DNA of 58,398 nucleotides from a virus (IMGVR_UViG_3300043448_000296:1-58398), one strand, 5' to 3'. Shown: positions 14,365 through 24,086, counted from the stretch's first letter. The notes: generated by a model not told the origin, from the letters alone. Numbers and translations: made by a program.

Positions 14365-16190
14365 TCCCTAACTTTAACATAGGATGAATTATAAAAATAA
14401 CTTTTATCAAGCATACCCGAGTCACCAAATATTTGAAGACCTTGTGATGAAGCATAAAGATACAATGATTTTAGAATATTATTTTTTAATGTCGGTACAA
14501 TTTTTTTGCTTGTCATCATCCATCCCAATTCAACAGCAGCAATTTTAGATTTGAAATAATTTTTCATATCGTTTTCTGTCTTAGGAATTTTATATCCATC
14601 TTGCTTAGATAGAAAAGAAATATAACTTCCCAATACACCAGGCCAACCAGAATTTCCAGTAACAGAATTGATATCATCATTAGTGGTAAACAATTCTGTT
14701 TTACCTTTATTAATTATATTAGATTCAAAACTATCCAAAACTTTTGCTTGAGGAGCAGCATTCAAATCTGGAAATATTTTACCTCTTTTTCCTGGTGTTT
14801 TTAAAATAGTTAAAAAGTTTTTTCTAGTTTGTTTTAACATGTTCCCAAACACAGAACTAGTTAAATCAATAATCATAGAAGCAGGTCCAACAGAAATCTT
14901 ACCATGTTTAGCAGAAGAACCATTGATACCTAATTCAAATTGAACGTTAGTACCAGTTCCAAAATTTCGACAATCAAAAAAGTATGAAGTTGTATGCTTT
15001 TCTACTTCTTGCTTTTCTCCAACTACAAATGTATAGGTCACATCAAAATTAATATAAATTTTTTGTGCTGTTTTTGCCCAATCTACTTTAATATTACTGA
15101 CATCAATATCATATTGTTCAAGAGAAGGATTTGAAATCAATTGAATCTTTGGTGTCTTTAAAGTTTTTTTAAGTGAAATTGGAATAAACTCTCCACTCAT
15201 AATATTTTGATGAATCCAATTATTATAACGAGTTAATTCTGCCATCATTTCTTGAACTTTTTCGGATGATGCTATCAATCCACTCTTTCCTCTTTTAAAT
15301 TTAGAAAACTCTTTAATAGTTCCTTTAAAAAATCCTCTTGTCGTAGTTTCTCTATCTACCTTTTGTTCATTGGTTTGTTTAGCAACTGCAAACATATCAG
15401 CAGGGTTCCACTTATCTTCTCCAGAATCTCCAGAAGCATATCCTTCTTGTCTCAGAGCATTTGCCAAAACTTGATTAAATTTATTTTTAAATTTGCTTTT
15501 GAACCATTCAATTTCTTTTGCGCCAGCATGATAAAAATTATATTTAATGCCAGATTTAAAATACTTGGATTTATATAAAGCATTTGATACATTAACGCAA
15601 GATGTAATCCACTCTGGATTTTCTAAACCATACTGTATCAACTTGACAATTGGTTTCTCAGTGAAAACATTTTCCCTAACAGTCCTCAATACAGTAGCAT
15701 CTTCATTCCTTCCCTTGATTAAGAATTCTTTAAATCCATTTTCAGTAATATCAGATCCTTCATCCTGACGATAAGCAAGTGCTACACACTGCAATGATTC
15801 TGTATAATCAGATTCTTTACCAGGAAAACTATCTTTCTTGCCTCCACGACCAGAAATAATTTGCTTGCCAATCTTACTAAGAATAAGAGTTTCAATCTCT
15901 CTATCATTAGTAATACTTTGGAATTCTATTTTTCTATATGGATGTTGACCAGATTCTTCACGAAAAATATCGTAAAGAATCGTAGAATCATAAACATCAA
16001 TTCCACTTTCCACTAGGTCATCATAAACAGAAAGAATTTTTTTAACTCTTTCTCCATCCTTATAAATCCTGCGACTAGCAACTTGCTCATCAGTAAATGG
16101 CACTTCAGCACCTTCACGCATTAACTGAATAAACTTATCCAGATACTGATATGGTTTTGCAATAACGCTAGCAATAGCTGGTGCGGTCAT
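14361..16190 (-). CDS. Unrecognised 609-aa protein, A/T-rich gene
   Basis: 609 residues with no confidently recognised family. Visible landmarks: a helical N-terminus; SGRGGKKDSFPGKESDYTES near 115-135; EDKWNPADMFAVAK near 265-280; FIPISLKKTLKTP near 345-357; a Gly-rich FELGINGSSAKHGKISVG near 425; and a C-terminal helical region. The order Asp-containing WNPAD then S-x-K is loosely reminiscent of PD-(D/E)XK nucleases, a low-confidence reading. The gene is visibly richer in A/T than its neighbours. It overlaps the NMNAT-like gene by 4 bases, so the two are co-translated and may act together. Confidence 0.75.
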   Translation of the reverse strand: MTAPAIASVIAKPYQYLDKFIQLMREGAEVPFTDEQVASRRIYKDGERVKKILSVYDDLVESGIDVYDSTILYDIFREESGQHPYRKIEFQSITNDREIETLILSKIGKQIISGRGGKKDSFPGKESDYTESLQCVALAYRQDEGSDITENGFKEFLIKGRNEDATVLRTVRENVFTEKPIVKLIQYGLENPEWITSCVNVSNALYKSKYFKSGIKYNFYHAGAKEIEWFKSKFKNKFNQVLANALRQEGYASGDSGEDKWNPADMFAVAKQTNEQKVDRETTTRGFFKGTIKEFSKFKRGKSGLIASSEKVQEMMAELTRYNNWIHQNIMSGEFIPISLKKTLKTPKIQLISNPSLEQYDIDVSNIKVDWAKTAQKIYINFDVTYTFVVGEKQEVEKHTTSYFFDCRNFGTGTNVQFELGINGSSAKHGKISVGPASMIIDLTSSVFGNMLKQTRKNFLTILKTPGKRGKIFPDLNAAPQAKVLDSFESNIINKGKTELFTTNDDINSVTGNSGWPGVLGSYISFLSKQDGYKIPKTENDMKNYFKSKIAAVELGWMMTSKKIVPTLKNNILKSLYLYASSQGLQIFGDSGMLDKSYFYNSSYVKVRD

Positions 16191-16741
16191 GGTAAATTCT
16201 CCCTTACTGCTTTGAATAAACGGTTTTTAAAATCTTTGTCTTTTTTTACTGCACTTGGAATACCTGAATTGAAGGTTTTCATATCCAATTCAGCAATCGC
16301 TTTCCTCATCTTACTTGCTGACATACCAGAGACATCATCTGCATCTGGATCTCTTTCTCCTGCTGATACAGTTTCCAACTTCCTGAAAGTATATTCTTTC
16401 TCATTATACTTCTGTATCAGTAAATCCATTTCTTGTACACGGTCACTACCGACAACCAGTGTAACATCAGCATATTCACCTTGCAAGCTCTGCAGCACAT
16501 GTATAATGGTCTTCAACTTATTATCATACATGATGTTTCTTTTGTGGGTAGGAAACATTTCTTTCATAAACTCTACCTTCGCATCAGAAGGTAGAGGGTT
16601 TTTTCCTTTCTTATCTTGCGAATGACTGGTATAGATTTTATAGTCATCCGTGCCTGCTGCTCTTTTTACCGCATCTAGAAGTTTTTCGTGCCCCGTTGTT
16701 GGTGGATTAAATCTACCGAATGTGATGACTACTCGTTTCAT
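16187..16741 (-). CDS. Nucleotidyltransferase, NMN-adenylyltransferase/cytidylyltransferase-like
   Basis: 184 residues. The N-terminus ITFGRFNPPTTGHEKL has the family pattern G-x-(F/Y)-x-P-x-(T/H)-x-G-H that grips ATP phosphates. VTLVVGSDRV near residue 95-104 is the second Rossmann element, and GMSASKMRKAI near 140-150 matches the C-terminal (I/M)SxxxxR motif. Such enzymes join NMN or another phosphorylated substrate to an AMP or CMP. The substrate is unknown. It sits between the unrecognised 609-aa protein and a ligase-like protein with essentially no spacing. Confidence 0.75.
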   Translation of the reverse strand: MKRVVITFGRFNPPTTGHEKLLDAVKRAAGTDDYKIYTSHSQDKKGKNPLPSDAKVEFMKEMFPTHKRNIMYDNKLKTIIHVLQSLQGEYADVTLVVGSDRVQEMDLLIQKYNEKEYTFRKLETVSAGERDPDADDVSGMSASKMRKAIAELDMKTFNSGIPSAVKKDKDFKNRLFKAVRENLP

Positions 16742-17949
16742 TAATCTCCTTTAACCCAGTTTTTGTCTATCGTAAAGTTAGCAACACTAAACTCTAAACG
16801 GTCAACCAGTTTGGTGGCGGCACCATCTTTGATTGCTACGAATCCTTCTGGTGCGGTAACTTTAAATCCATGCTCAGTGCGAAGGAAAGTGCGAGTAGCA
16901 TCATTTGATTCCAACTTTTTAACAAAGAAGAGTTTGGCATTACTGATAGTATTATATAGAATCACTAATTTCTTAAACGCTTCCATGTTGTTGTCAATCA
17001 ACTCCATGCCATCATAAAGCTTCTTGAGTTTTGCTGCTTTGGTCTTTGCCATCTTTGCTTTATCAACTTCCTTCATTACCACACCTTCAAAATATTTTTT
17101 GAAGTTATTAATGAATCCAGGTACATTACTAACCTTCTTTCCTTCACGCACATAAGTGTTGAAGTAAGTTTTGAGTCGAGGACCAACCGAAAGATTATCT
17201 TTTGCTTCAATAAGCGCAGCAATTTCATTCAGAAGTTTTTTGCAACCAGGCAAAGTGCGTTGTGCAACTTTTTTCATGTTAGTGAGAGTGCGCTTCTCCT
17301 GTGCATTTAACAATACATTAGAACCAAGCGTTCCGACTTCGGCACTGATAACAAAGATGTCATCATCTTCAGCAAATTTAGAAATGTCAACCCCAAAAGT
17401 AGCGCGTGATTCTGCAATACTATTACCTACATAACGAGTATGAAACACTACACCAATCTTTGCTCGCTTAGCTTTTTCGTATGCAGGAGTGCCTTTGGGA
17501 ATAGCATAAGTGATAGTATTAGGAGTAAAGGTAAAGTAATCTTTGCCATCAATCTTAGCATCTTTGCCATCGTCAGTAAAAAGCAAATCACCTTGAATGA
17601 TTCCTTTAATTTTTAATTTAGGAAAATGCTCAAGTGCTACTTTCAGTTTCTCAACCAGACCAGGAGCGTGACCATGATTCTCTTGAATGTCATCTTCCGT
17701 ATAATTAATTTTACCATCTTTATTGAACACTGATTTGGTGCCCACAAAGAAACGTTTAAACTCTGGATCAATACCACAGATTACAGCAGGAGCACCATCC
17801 CACTTAGTAGTGATTTTAAAATTTTTATTTTGAGTGCCACTAAAAGTTTTAGTAAGCTCATCAAGAAATGCAAAGGCATCCACAGCACCCTGCTCTCCGT
17901 CAAACAGGATGCTGTCTTCCAGGTGCTCTAGGTGGGTGTTCTTGCTCAT
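16741..17949 (-). CDS. Covalent nucleotidyltransferase/ligase-superfamily protein
   Basis: 402 residues from ATG 17949 (MSKNTHLEHLED); a GTG six codons earlier lies in a hairpin. KWDGAPAV near residue 46-53 matches ligase motif I (KxDG, Lys as adenylation site). Downstream, RFFVGTKS, a GIIQGDLLF stretch (motif III-like), IGVVFHTRYV (motif IIIa/IV-like) and EGVVMKEVDKAKM (motif IV/V, EGxVxK) appear in the right order. It probably forms an enzyme-AMP intermediate and seals nucleic acid, or acts on a related substrate. The last base is shared with the nucleotidyltransferase start. Confidence 0.65.
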   Translation of the reverse strand: MSKNTHLEHLEDSILFDGEQGAVDAFAFLDELTKTFSGTQNKNFKITTKWDGAPAVICGIDPEFKRFFVGTKSVFNKDGKINYTEDDIQENHGHAPGLVEKLKVALEHFPKLKIKGIIQGDLLFTDDGKDAKIDGKDYFTFTPNTITYAIPKGTPAYEKAKRAKIGVVFHTRYVGNSIAESRATFGVDISKFAEDDDIFVISAEVGTLGSNVLLNAQEKRTLTNMKKVAQRTLPGCKKLLNEIAALIEAKDNLSVGPRLKTYFNTYVREGKKVSNVPGFINNFKKYFEGVVMKEVDKAKMAKTKAAKLKKLYDGMELIDNNMEAFKKLVILYNTISNAKLFFVKKLESNDATRTFLRTEHGFKVTAPEGFVAIKDGAATKLVDRLEFSVANFTIDKNWVKGD

Positions 17950-17957
17950 ACTAGAAA

Positions 17958-17987
17958 GGGGGGTCACCCTTATTTAGGTGTCCCCCC
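17958..17987 (-). terminator. GC-rich hairpin between mazG and the ligase-like gene
   Basis: GGGGGG-T-CACC (17958-17968) pairs with GGTG-T-CCCCCC (17977-17987) apart from one T/T mismatch; the 8-base loop holds TATTTA (minus strand TAAATA). On the minus strand only a short CTTTCT follows, so termination would be weak. The loop's CTAAATA (17971-17977) may be a late-promoter variant 22 bases before the ATG at 17949. Confidence 0.4.
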
Positions 17988-18006
17988 CATCATAGCACAG
18001 GTTTGG

Positions 18007-18417
18007 TCAGATGTCGCCTTCTACGCGGTTCTCGGAACGGTAAACATCGAAAGCACCCTCTGGGTATCGGGCGGTGAGTTTCATAACGTTCGTCACCACC
18101 ACTTCATTCAAGTCAACTCCCAGTCCGATAAGTGCTTGAGTGAAATACCAATACACATCCCCAAGTTCTTTGATAAGATGGGTGCGATTATCTTCAGTCA
18201 GTTCTTTACCTTGAAATGCAATCTTCTTTACAATCTCAGTGAACTCACCAGCCTCAGCAGTCAATCCAACAGCAGCAGTCATTAGACGAGCAATCGGAAC
18301 ATCACGCTCAGACAGTTGTTGAATGCGAGCAACAAACTCTTCATTACTCTTAGAGGGATAACTGGTGGTGCTATCCACAAACTGAGTATATTTAATTAGG
18401 TCAACTTGTTTTGTCAT
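18007..18417 (-). CDS. mazG: MazG-like nucleoside triphosphate pyrophosphohydrolase
   Basis: 136 residues. GLTAEAGEFTEIVKKI (EAGE, first metal-binding Glu pair) and ELGDVYWYF (ExxD, second pair) make up the MazG active site. The enzyme hydrolyses NTPs or dNTPs to monophosphates; in cyanophages it has been proposed to lower (p)ppGpp or clear unwanted nucleotides. It overlaps the helicase stop by 4 bases and so belongs to the replication operon. Confidence 0.85.
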   Translation of the reverse strand: MTKQVDLIKYTQFVDSTTSYPSKSNEEFVARIQQLSERDVPIARLMTAAVGLTAEAGEFTEIVKKIAFQGKELTEDNRTHLIKELGDVYWYFTQALIGLGVDLNEVVVTNVMKLTARYPEGAFDVYRSENRVEGDI

Positions 18418-19796
18418 AAAATAAAACTAGTAAATTTACTTTGCGTGTTTCTGCTTTGTTCTGCTGCCATCTCTTCAAAGTCGTATTCTTCTTCTTTATC
18501 AGAAGATAGGTCAACAGCGTTATCAACATTATAGAGCTTCATTCGTGCTCTGTCAACCCCAACCAAGAATCTCTTATATGCAGTAGGGTCATTATATCGA
18601 TTCTTTAATTGCTTGACCATAATCTTACCATCCTTCTCCAAATCTTCTGTCGATATAAGAGCAAACATGAAATCAGCAGTAGCAGGTAAACCAAAGGATT
18701 CCGAAGTATCAGTAAGATCCACGTCGCTATTGCCAAAACCACTACGGGTTGTTTGCGTCGCTGAGACAACAGGAACATTGTGTTCCACAGCAAGACCGCG
18801 TAACTCTTCAGCAATCGCTTTAACGTAAGTATAAGAATTGACGATAGCACCCTTGTACCTTGCGCTAGCACAGATGTTAAGGTAATCGATAAAGATGATA
18901 TCTGGTTTAAACGTCTTCTTGAGTTGAAGTTCGTTAAGAAGAGATTTGAAGTGACCGACATGTGCTGATGCTGTAGGATATTCTTTGATAATAAGACGAC
19001 CCTGAGTTTTACGCTTCAGTTCATTGATGCGACTTTGGAAGATTGTCTCAGGCAAATCCACAAGGTCTTTGATATTGACGTTAAACAGATTAGCATCAAT
19101 ACGTTCAGCAATCTTTTCTTCTGCCATTTCCATAGTGATGTAGAGAACGTTGCGACCCATCGACAAACAATGAGCAGCAAGGTCACACATAAAGAGTGAC
19201 TTACCTACACCAGTGCCAGCAAGAGCAACATTGAGTGTCTTGTTTGGCAGACCACCCTTGGTAATCTTATTAAAGTATTCAAGATGGAATGGAATCTTAT
19301 CTTCTTCACGATGGTAGAACTCATATCGCTCTACACTATTCTCTAGATAATCGTGACCTACATGTTCGTCGAACGATACTGCCAGGGCCTCTTGAAGGAT
19401 TGCTGGAATCGCATCCTTTGATACTTTCGGATTGCCTCCATCCGCGACCTTGATTGACTCAAGGAGGGCGAGGTAAATTGCTCTGTCCTTACACCACTTC
19501 TCTGTGGTGTCGAGCAACCAGTTGTATTCGATTGGGTCGGTAGATAACTCAGCAATCGTTTTAACCGCGTTTTGATATACTTCCTCATTTAAATCTTTCC
19601 TACTTTCAAGGTTAATTGTCAATACTTCTTTGGTGGGAACCAGTTCATAATTGCTAGCAAAATTCCAGACCTCTTCATAGATTACACGTTCGTGAATCTC
19701 ATTGAAGTAATCTGGTTTTACAAAAGGAACAACCTTCCTGTAGAACTGTTCGTTACACAGAAGGTTGCGTAAGATTGTTGTTTCAATTCTCTCCAT
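18414..19796 (-). CDS. gp41: Replicative DNA helicase gp41 (DnaB family)
   Basis: 460 residues. N-terminal helical domain, then the RecA-like core with Walker A GTGVGKS (194-200), [17 protein letters not shown], Walker [10 protein letters not shown] and [12 protein letters not shown] (DnaB motif 4 type). It is the 5'-3' helicase moving on the lagging strand with gp61. It overlaps uvsX by 14 bases and mazG by 4. The acidic C-terminus ([17 protein letters not shown]) may be the primase/clamp contact. Confidence 0.92.
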   Translation of the reverse strand: MERIETTILRNLLCNEQFYRKVVPFVKPDYFNEIHERVIYEEVWNFASNYELVPTKEVLTINLESRKDLNEEVYQNAVKTIAELSTDPIEYNWLLDTTEKWCKDRAIYLALLESIKVADGGNPKVSKDAIPAILQEALAVSFDEHVGHDYLENSVERYEFYHREEDKIPFHLEYFNKITKGGLPNKTLNVALAGTGVGKSLFMCDLAAHCLSMGRNVLYITMEMAEEKIAERIDANLFNVNIKDLVDLPETIFQSRINELKRKTQGRLIIKEYPTASAHVGHFKSLLNELQLKKTFKPDIIFIDYLNICASARYKGAIVNSYTYVKAIAEELRGLAVEHNVPVVSATQTTRSGFGNSDVDLTDTSESFGLPATADFMFALISTEDLEKDGKIMVKQLKNRYNDPTAYKRFLVGVDRARMKLYNVDNAVDLSSDKEEEYDFEEMAAEQSRNTQSKFTSFIL

Positions 19797-20811
19797 CCAC
19801 TACTCCATATAGAAATTCTTTGCGGGCACATTCATCAAGGGCTTGCATCACTTCGGGCGTGAAATACTTCTGAGGATCGGCAAGAATAACAGAAGGATAA
19901 ACGGAAGATTCCCCAACAACCACGCGATTCCCCTTACGTTGGAATACTCCATACTTCTCACCCAACTCCAGTAGTCCATAATACTTATCCAGTCCCCGTG
20001 CGTCATAGAATAACCTCGTCTCTATTTCTGAGTTTTCTTTGGTGAAGCGCGACTTCTGTGCCTTCACTTTAATAATGTTACCTACGACTTCAGTACCATC
20101 CTTCTCTTTCTTCTTAGACAGGAAGAGAATAGTTGACGCGGCATACTTCAGACCAGTGCCACCACCCATTTCTTTGGTGGGCACATAGGCACCAACCACT
20201 TCATATGTATGGTTGGTAACGATAAGAGGAATACCTGCCTGCCCCAGCTTGAGTGAAAGAATACGGAAGATGGATTTGATAACCTGAGCGCGAGTCATGT
20301 CGCGTGTCTCTTTACCATCTGTAGCATCTTGAATCTCTTTTGATGTTGACAACATGCCAAGAGAATCCAGCACAAACAGAAGAGGTGGACGGTCTTCTTT
20401 CTTCAGTTTCGTATACTCATCCACCACCTTGATAGATTGGGTACGAAACTCTTGAACGGTAGTGACAGGAACTAGACCCACACGCTTGACATCAATACCA
20501 CGCGAAACCATCATGTCTTTAGAGACAGCAGATTCAGTTTCAAAATAGATTACCTGTGCTTCAGGATTACTATTCAGGAAATGTTTGACGATAGAGAGGG
20601 CGAAGAATGTCTTACCAGTAGAGGACTCCCCAGCGAGGGCCGTGATTTTGTTGGATGGTAATCCCCCATAGATGCTCCCGCTAATGAGAGCATTGAGAAT
20701 ATAGCTCCCTGTATCAACAAAGCCGTCGCAATCGCCCGTTGCGATTCCGTCATCCGCCACAGTTGCAAACTCATTATCTAACTCCTTAATAACTGATTGT
20801 AAGAAACTCAT
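19783..20811 (-). CDS. uvsX: UvsX RecA-like recombinase
   Basis: 342 residues. RecA core with Walker A GESSTGKT (61-68), [18 protein letters not shown], Walker [11 protein letters not shown] and a [10 protein letters not shown] loop-2 region. It forms filaments on single-stranded DNA and drives strand invasion for recombination-dependent replication with UvsY and gp46/47, all encoded in this window. It lies 6 bases after gene 43. Confidence 0.92.
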   Translation of the reverse strand: MSFLQSVIKELDNEFATVADDGIATGDCDGFVDTGSYILNALISGSIYGGLPSNKITALAGESSTGKTFFALSIVKHFLNSNPEAQVIYFETESAVSKDMMVSRGIDVKRVGLVPVTTVQEFRTQSIKVVDEYTKLKKEDRPPLLFVLDSLGMLSTSKEIQDATDGKETRDMTRAQVIKSIFRILSLKLGQAGIPLIVTNHTYEVVGAYVPTKEMGGGTGLKYAASTILFLSKKKEKDGTEVVGNIIKVKAQKSRFTKENSEIETRLFYDARGLDKYYGLLELGEKYGVFQRKGNRVVVGESSVYPSVILADPQKYFTPEVMQALDECARKEFLYGVVDGEN

Positions 20812-20817
20812 AATACC

Positions 20818-23310
20818 TCAACTAAAAAAACTGGTTAAACTGCCTTTACGTTCCGCTTGCCATCCAATGCATTCTAGCACGTTCTTGAGCGGTTCAAAGA
20901 AACTCTTCTCAAATTGTAGCGTGTAGTCGATGTATTTGTCAAGGTTCAATTCTTTCGGCAGTTGTTGAAAGAACGAAATGACATTCTCACGGATAGGATT
21001 TGGTGTCTTCAGATAGATGAACTTAATCTTTTCGCCTTCCTGAATGATTGGATACTTGTGCTCCAGATTGTTTTTACGAATGTAATAGTTATAGAGTAAT
21101 GCGCCCCTTACTTGAATAGGAGTGCCCTTCTGGTAAATATCAGCAGCACTACGATACTTCTTCAGACCATTACAACCACGAGGGAATGCAATGTTTAGAT
21201 AGTTCTGCTTCTTAGTGTCCTCTTTGATTTCATTAATGAAGTCAAGAACATCTTCATTCGTTTTGGTTACAATGATACGATATGCCTGCTCCAATTTGTC
21301 ACGATAATAAGCTGGTGTTGATGAACGAGCAGTTTCCATGCCACAGATTTTCATCTTTGGTTTGGCATAACGCACACCTTCACTATCCCACACGTTAAGA
21401 ACATAGCGTTTCTTGGCAGTCCAGAAACCACGCTCAGCAATGTTCTCACGCTTCATCTTCATTTTCTGGTCATACGCTTTGAGGTAGTCGGCCAGTTCTT
21501 GGTAAGAACTTTCAATAAACTTTTCAAGTTCCATGCTACAGACCTTATCAAGGAACGTAACAATGCTCTCATTAGTTTTCTCTCGTCCTGCGAATATCTT
21601 GTCAACAAGAGGACCAAGGTTGAGATACATAGAATCGGTATCAGAAGCAATAACATAATCAGCACCATCAGTTTTAAGAATCTTATTTAGATAAGCATTC
21701 ATCCTGTCACCAATCCAGCGAATAGAAAGCTGACCAGAAAGAGTGATTGCCTCAGCGATTTCAAGTTTGTAATAACGGAAGTGCTCATTACCGATAGCAC
21801 CATAGGCAGAGTTGAGTTGAATCTTACGCGCCATCTGAATGTTATTGCAGCGAGAGATTTCTTTCTTCAACTCAATCGTTGGAGTTTTCTCATACTGTTG
21901 TTTGGCAGCAAGCATCTTCTTTTTGTAGATGGTTCGGTCTTCGTAAATCTTCTCCATCAGTTTGGGCAGGAACCCCTGCTGCTTGGTGGTGTAGTGCGTC
22001 CCATTGGCACACAGGGTCTCCCCTACGAGGTCGCTGGTATCAAACGCCTTGTCCAGCAGCATGTCCACGTTGACGCTGCTACGGCGCGGTAAAAGGGTCT
22101 CAGGGGACAGGTTGTACTGCATGATGAGGTGAGGGTACAGGGAGTTCAAGTCGAACGACACTACCCAATCATACATGCCAGGCACAGGTTCCTTAACATA
22201 AGCACCAGCATACTTGGCATCCTTCACACTATCTTTTTTAGGAGGAATGACAATACCCATCTTCGCCAGATAGATAAAGATGATGTTATCCCACATACGC
22301 ACCTGAGAATAAACATCTTCGTAGTTTACTTTGGCGTCGTATGCCATAGTGAATGCAAGTTCCAGTAGCTTCATCTTGTCTTCCAGTTGGTCAACAAGGC
22401 GAACGTCATGGATGTTGTACTTTACAAACTTGTCCCAGTCCTTAGTGTAGAACTCTTTGAAAGTATCAAACTCAGAGTGGTCAAGTTTCTTGGCATCAAG
22501 TTCTACAGATGCAATGTGGTCGAGGCGATAAGATTCTTGATTGGTGTATGTGAACTTCTTATAGAGTTCAAGGTAATCCAACGTGGCAATGCCAGGAATA
22601 TCATATGCAATCTGTTTGCGACCTTTGATAAAAATCTCACGCGATGAGATTAATTTCCAAGGCGACAGAAGTTTAGTATGGTCTTCACCAAGCACTCGAT
22701 CCATACGGCGGCAAATGTATGGCATATCGAATAGTTGAACATTCCAACCAGTGATTACATCAGGGGTATTCTCCTGCCACCATTTGAGGAAGCACGAAAG
22801 GAGTTTCGTCTCATCGTTACAATGGATGTAATCAACCTGTCGGTCTTCATTCTTGAAACTCTTTGATCCCCAGACAGTGATGCGGTTTGTAAAAGAATCA
22901 CGGAGAGAAATAAGCAGAATCTCTTGGTCTGCTGATTCAATATCAGGGAAACCGTTTTCTGCTCCAGTTTCAATATCCAGAGTAAATGTGCGAATGAGAG
23001 AAGAGTCGAAGCGAATTTCGTCATCGGGATATGCTTCGTTGATATACTGATACAAGTATCTAGTATTTCCATGAATTTCAAATCCTTCCACACCTTCATA
23101 CTGATTGATGAATTGCCTACAATCATTAATAGAGCCTGGACGGACTTCCTTGAGGAAACGCCCATCCAGGCTCTTGTGGTCTGTCTGCTTGTTAGCAACA
23201 ACATACAAACTAGGATTGTAGTTTACACGATACTGAACTCTATCACCATTTTCATAACCACGAACGAGGATGCGATTCCCCGCCTGCTCAATGTTCGTAT
23301 AAAACTTCAT
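20818..23310 (-). CDS. gp43: DNA polymerase gp43 (family B)
   Basis: 830 residues. Exonuclease motifs: LDIETG (111-116), NVQLFDMPYI, and YNIHDVRLVD. Polymerase motifs: SFDLNSLYPHLI (A), KIQLNSAYGAIGN (B), SDTDSMYLN (C) and a C-terminal KKRYVLNVWD. The C-terminal SLTSFFS is the clamp-binding tip. A complete polymerase with proofreading activity. It starts 3 bases downstream of the second Sm-like gene, so the two Sm-like genes form its leader genes. Confidence 0.95.
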   Translation of the reverse strand: MKFYTNIEQAGNRILVRGYENGDRVQYRVNYNPSLYVVANKQTDHKSLDGRFLKEVRPGSINDCRQFINQYEGVEGFEIHGNTRYLYQYINEAYPDDEIRFDSSLIRTFTLDIETGAENGFPDIESADQEILLISLRDSFTNRITVWGSKSFKNEDRQVDYIHCNDETKLLSCFLKWWQENTPDVITGWNVQLFDMPYICRRMDRVLGEDHTKLLSPWKLISSREIFIKGRKQIAYDIPGIATLDYLELYKKFTYTNQESYRLDHIASVELDAKKLDHSEFDTFKEFYTKDWDKFVKYNIHDVRLVDQLEDKMKLLELAFTMAYDAKVNYEDVYSQVRMWDNIIFIYLAKMGIVIPPKKDSVKDAKYAGAYVKEPVPGMYDWVVSFDLNSLYPHLIMQYNLSPETLLPRRSSVNVDMLLDKAFDTSDLVGETLCANGTHYTTKQQGFLPKLMEKIYEDRTIYKKKMLAAKQQYEKTPTIELKKEISRCNNIQMARKIQLNSAYGAIGNEHFRYYKLEIAEAITLSGQLSIRWIGDRMNAYLNKILKTDGADYVIASDTDSMYLNLGPLVDKIFAGREKTNESIVTFLDKVCSMELEKFIESSYQELADYLKAYDQKMKMKRENIAERGFWTAKKRYVLNVWDSEGVRYAKPKMKICGMETARSSTPAYYRDKLEQAYRIIVTKTNEDVLDFINEIKEDTKKQNYLNIAFPRGCNGLKKYRSAADIYQKGTPIQVRGALLYNYYIRKNNLEHKYPIIQEGEKIKFIYLKTPNPIRENVISFFQQLPKELNLDKYIDYTLQFEKSFFEPLKNVLECIGWQAERKGSLTSFFS

Positions 23311-23313
23311 GCG

Positions 23314-23727
23314 TCAACCCACGGTCTTCTGGTAGCATTCTAGCACAAGATACGACGGATCGCAAATGGTCAGAATGTCTTCTGCTCGTAGGTAGATCTG
23401 AGTTTGATTGGTGTAATTAGGAAACTTTTCAAGAATAATATAATCTGTTTGGGTAGTGATTACATGCTCGCCAGTTTCTTCGTTCAGTTCTTTCTCTTCA
23501 CTTTGTTTAACAAACACTGCTCCTTCTGAAGGAATGTGTTTTGTATCTCGATTAGAATAATCCCAGTAAGAAAGATCTAAGATACGATATGGATTAGTGA
23601 GAAGGCACTCAGGACTCTCCTCCCTCTCCTCTATCTCCGCTATCAGATAATCCCGATCCTTCAGAACTATCACTTGAATCACTGGACTGTACGGTGTCGT
23701 TGTCATCTGCTGTAATTGTTCCGTCAT
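23314..23727 (-). CDS. Sm-like small protein, copy C (137 aa)
   Basis: 137 residues. The pattern VIQVIVLKDRDYLIAEIEE, LLTNPYRIL, then TDYIILEKF, QIYLRAEDILTI, CDPSYLVLECYQ follows the short five-strand layout of Sm/Lsm folds, as do the two other copies in this window (23609-24031 and 35946-36365). RNA binding is inferred, not shown. Its first 40 codons overlap the Ser/Asp-rich tail of the neighbouring copy in another frame. It lies directly before gene 43. Confidence 0.6.
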   Translation of the reverse strand: MTEQLQQMTTTPYSPVIQVIVLKDRDYLIAEIEEREESPECLLTNPYRILDLSYWDYSNRDTKHIPSEGAVFVKQSEEKELNEETGEHVITTQTDYIILEKFPNYTNQTQIYLRAEDILTICDPSYLVLECYQKTVG

Positions 23728-24031
23728 TGATTATTTCTCCAAAACGTTGTACATAATTTGATATAACTTGTTCTTCAGGATCTGAAACACAAGCAACATA
23801 ATCATATGCAACTCTAAATTCAGTATCCTTCGAACACGGCATCCATTTTTTATAATTAATAGTAAACTCATATGGATTATCAGTACTAGCAGATTCTCCT
23901 GTAGGAATTAAATTTACTACAAATGGATTTTTAAAAAGAAATCCAACTGGTGTTTCCGTTTCTTTATCAATATATTGATCTAACACAGTAATAATTTCTT
24001 GACCTGTTTTTGTAAGTACTAGTTTAATCAT
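23609..24031 (-). CDS. Sm-like small protein, copy B, with acidic Ser/Asp-rich tail (140 aa)
   Basis: 140 residues from ATG 24031 (an upstream TTG would lie at the promoter start). Residues 1-100: KLVLTKTGQEIIT, GFLFKNPFVVNLI, KWMPCSKDTEFRVAY, DYVACVSDPEEQVISNYVQRF, matching the Sm-like layout of the other two copies. Residues 105-140 are a Ser/Asp/Gly low-complexity tail created where the next gene overlaps in another frame (119 bases). It is first in the unit driven by the sigma-70 promoter at 24050-24078. Confidence 0.6.
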   Translation of the reverse strand: MIKLVLTKTGQEIITVLDQYIDKETETPVGFLFKNPFVVNLIPTGESASTDNPYEFTINYKKWMPCSKDTEFRVAYDYVACVSDPEEQVISNYVQRFGEIINDGTITADDNDTVQSSDSSDSSEGSGLSDSGDRGEGGES

Positions 24032-24049
24032 AGCAAAAACCAAAAAAAT

Positions 24050-24078
24050 ATTTTAACACAAAAAAGAAAAGGAGTCAA
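24050..24078 (-). promoter_or_regulatory. Sigma-70 promoter for the Sm-like/polymerase operon
   Basis: Minus strand TTGACT (24078-24073), 17-base spacer, TAAAAT (24055-24050) with TGT just before it (extended -10). The -35 lies in the loop and 3' arm of the hsp20 terminator and the spacer is that terminator's T-tract. Expected start about 24043, 12 bases before the ATG. Confidence 0.75.
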
Positions 24079-24086
24079 GTGACTCC
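24059..24086 (-). terminator. Intrinsic terminator after hsp20
   Basis: GGAGTC (24071-24076) pairs with GACTCC (24081-24086) around a 4-base loop; minus-strand tail TTTTCTTTTTT. It ends the hsp20 transcript and overlaps the next promoter. Confidence 0.85.
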
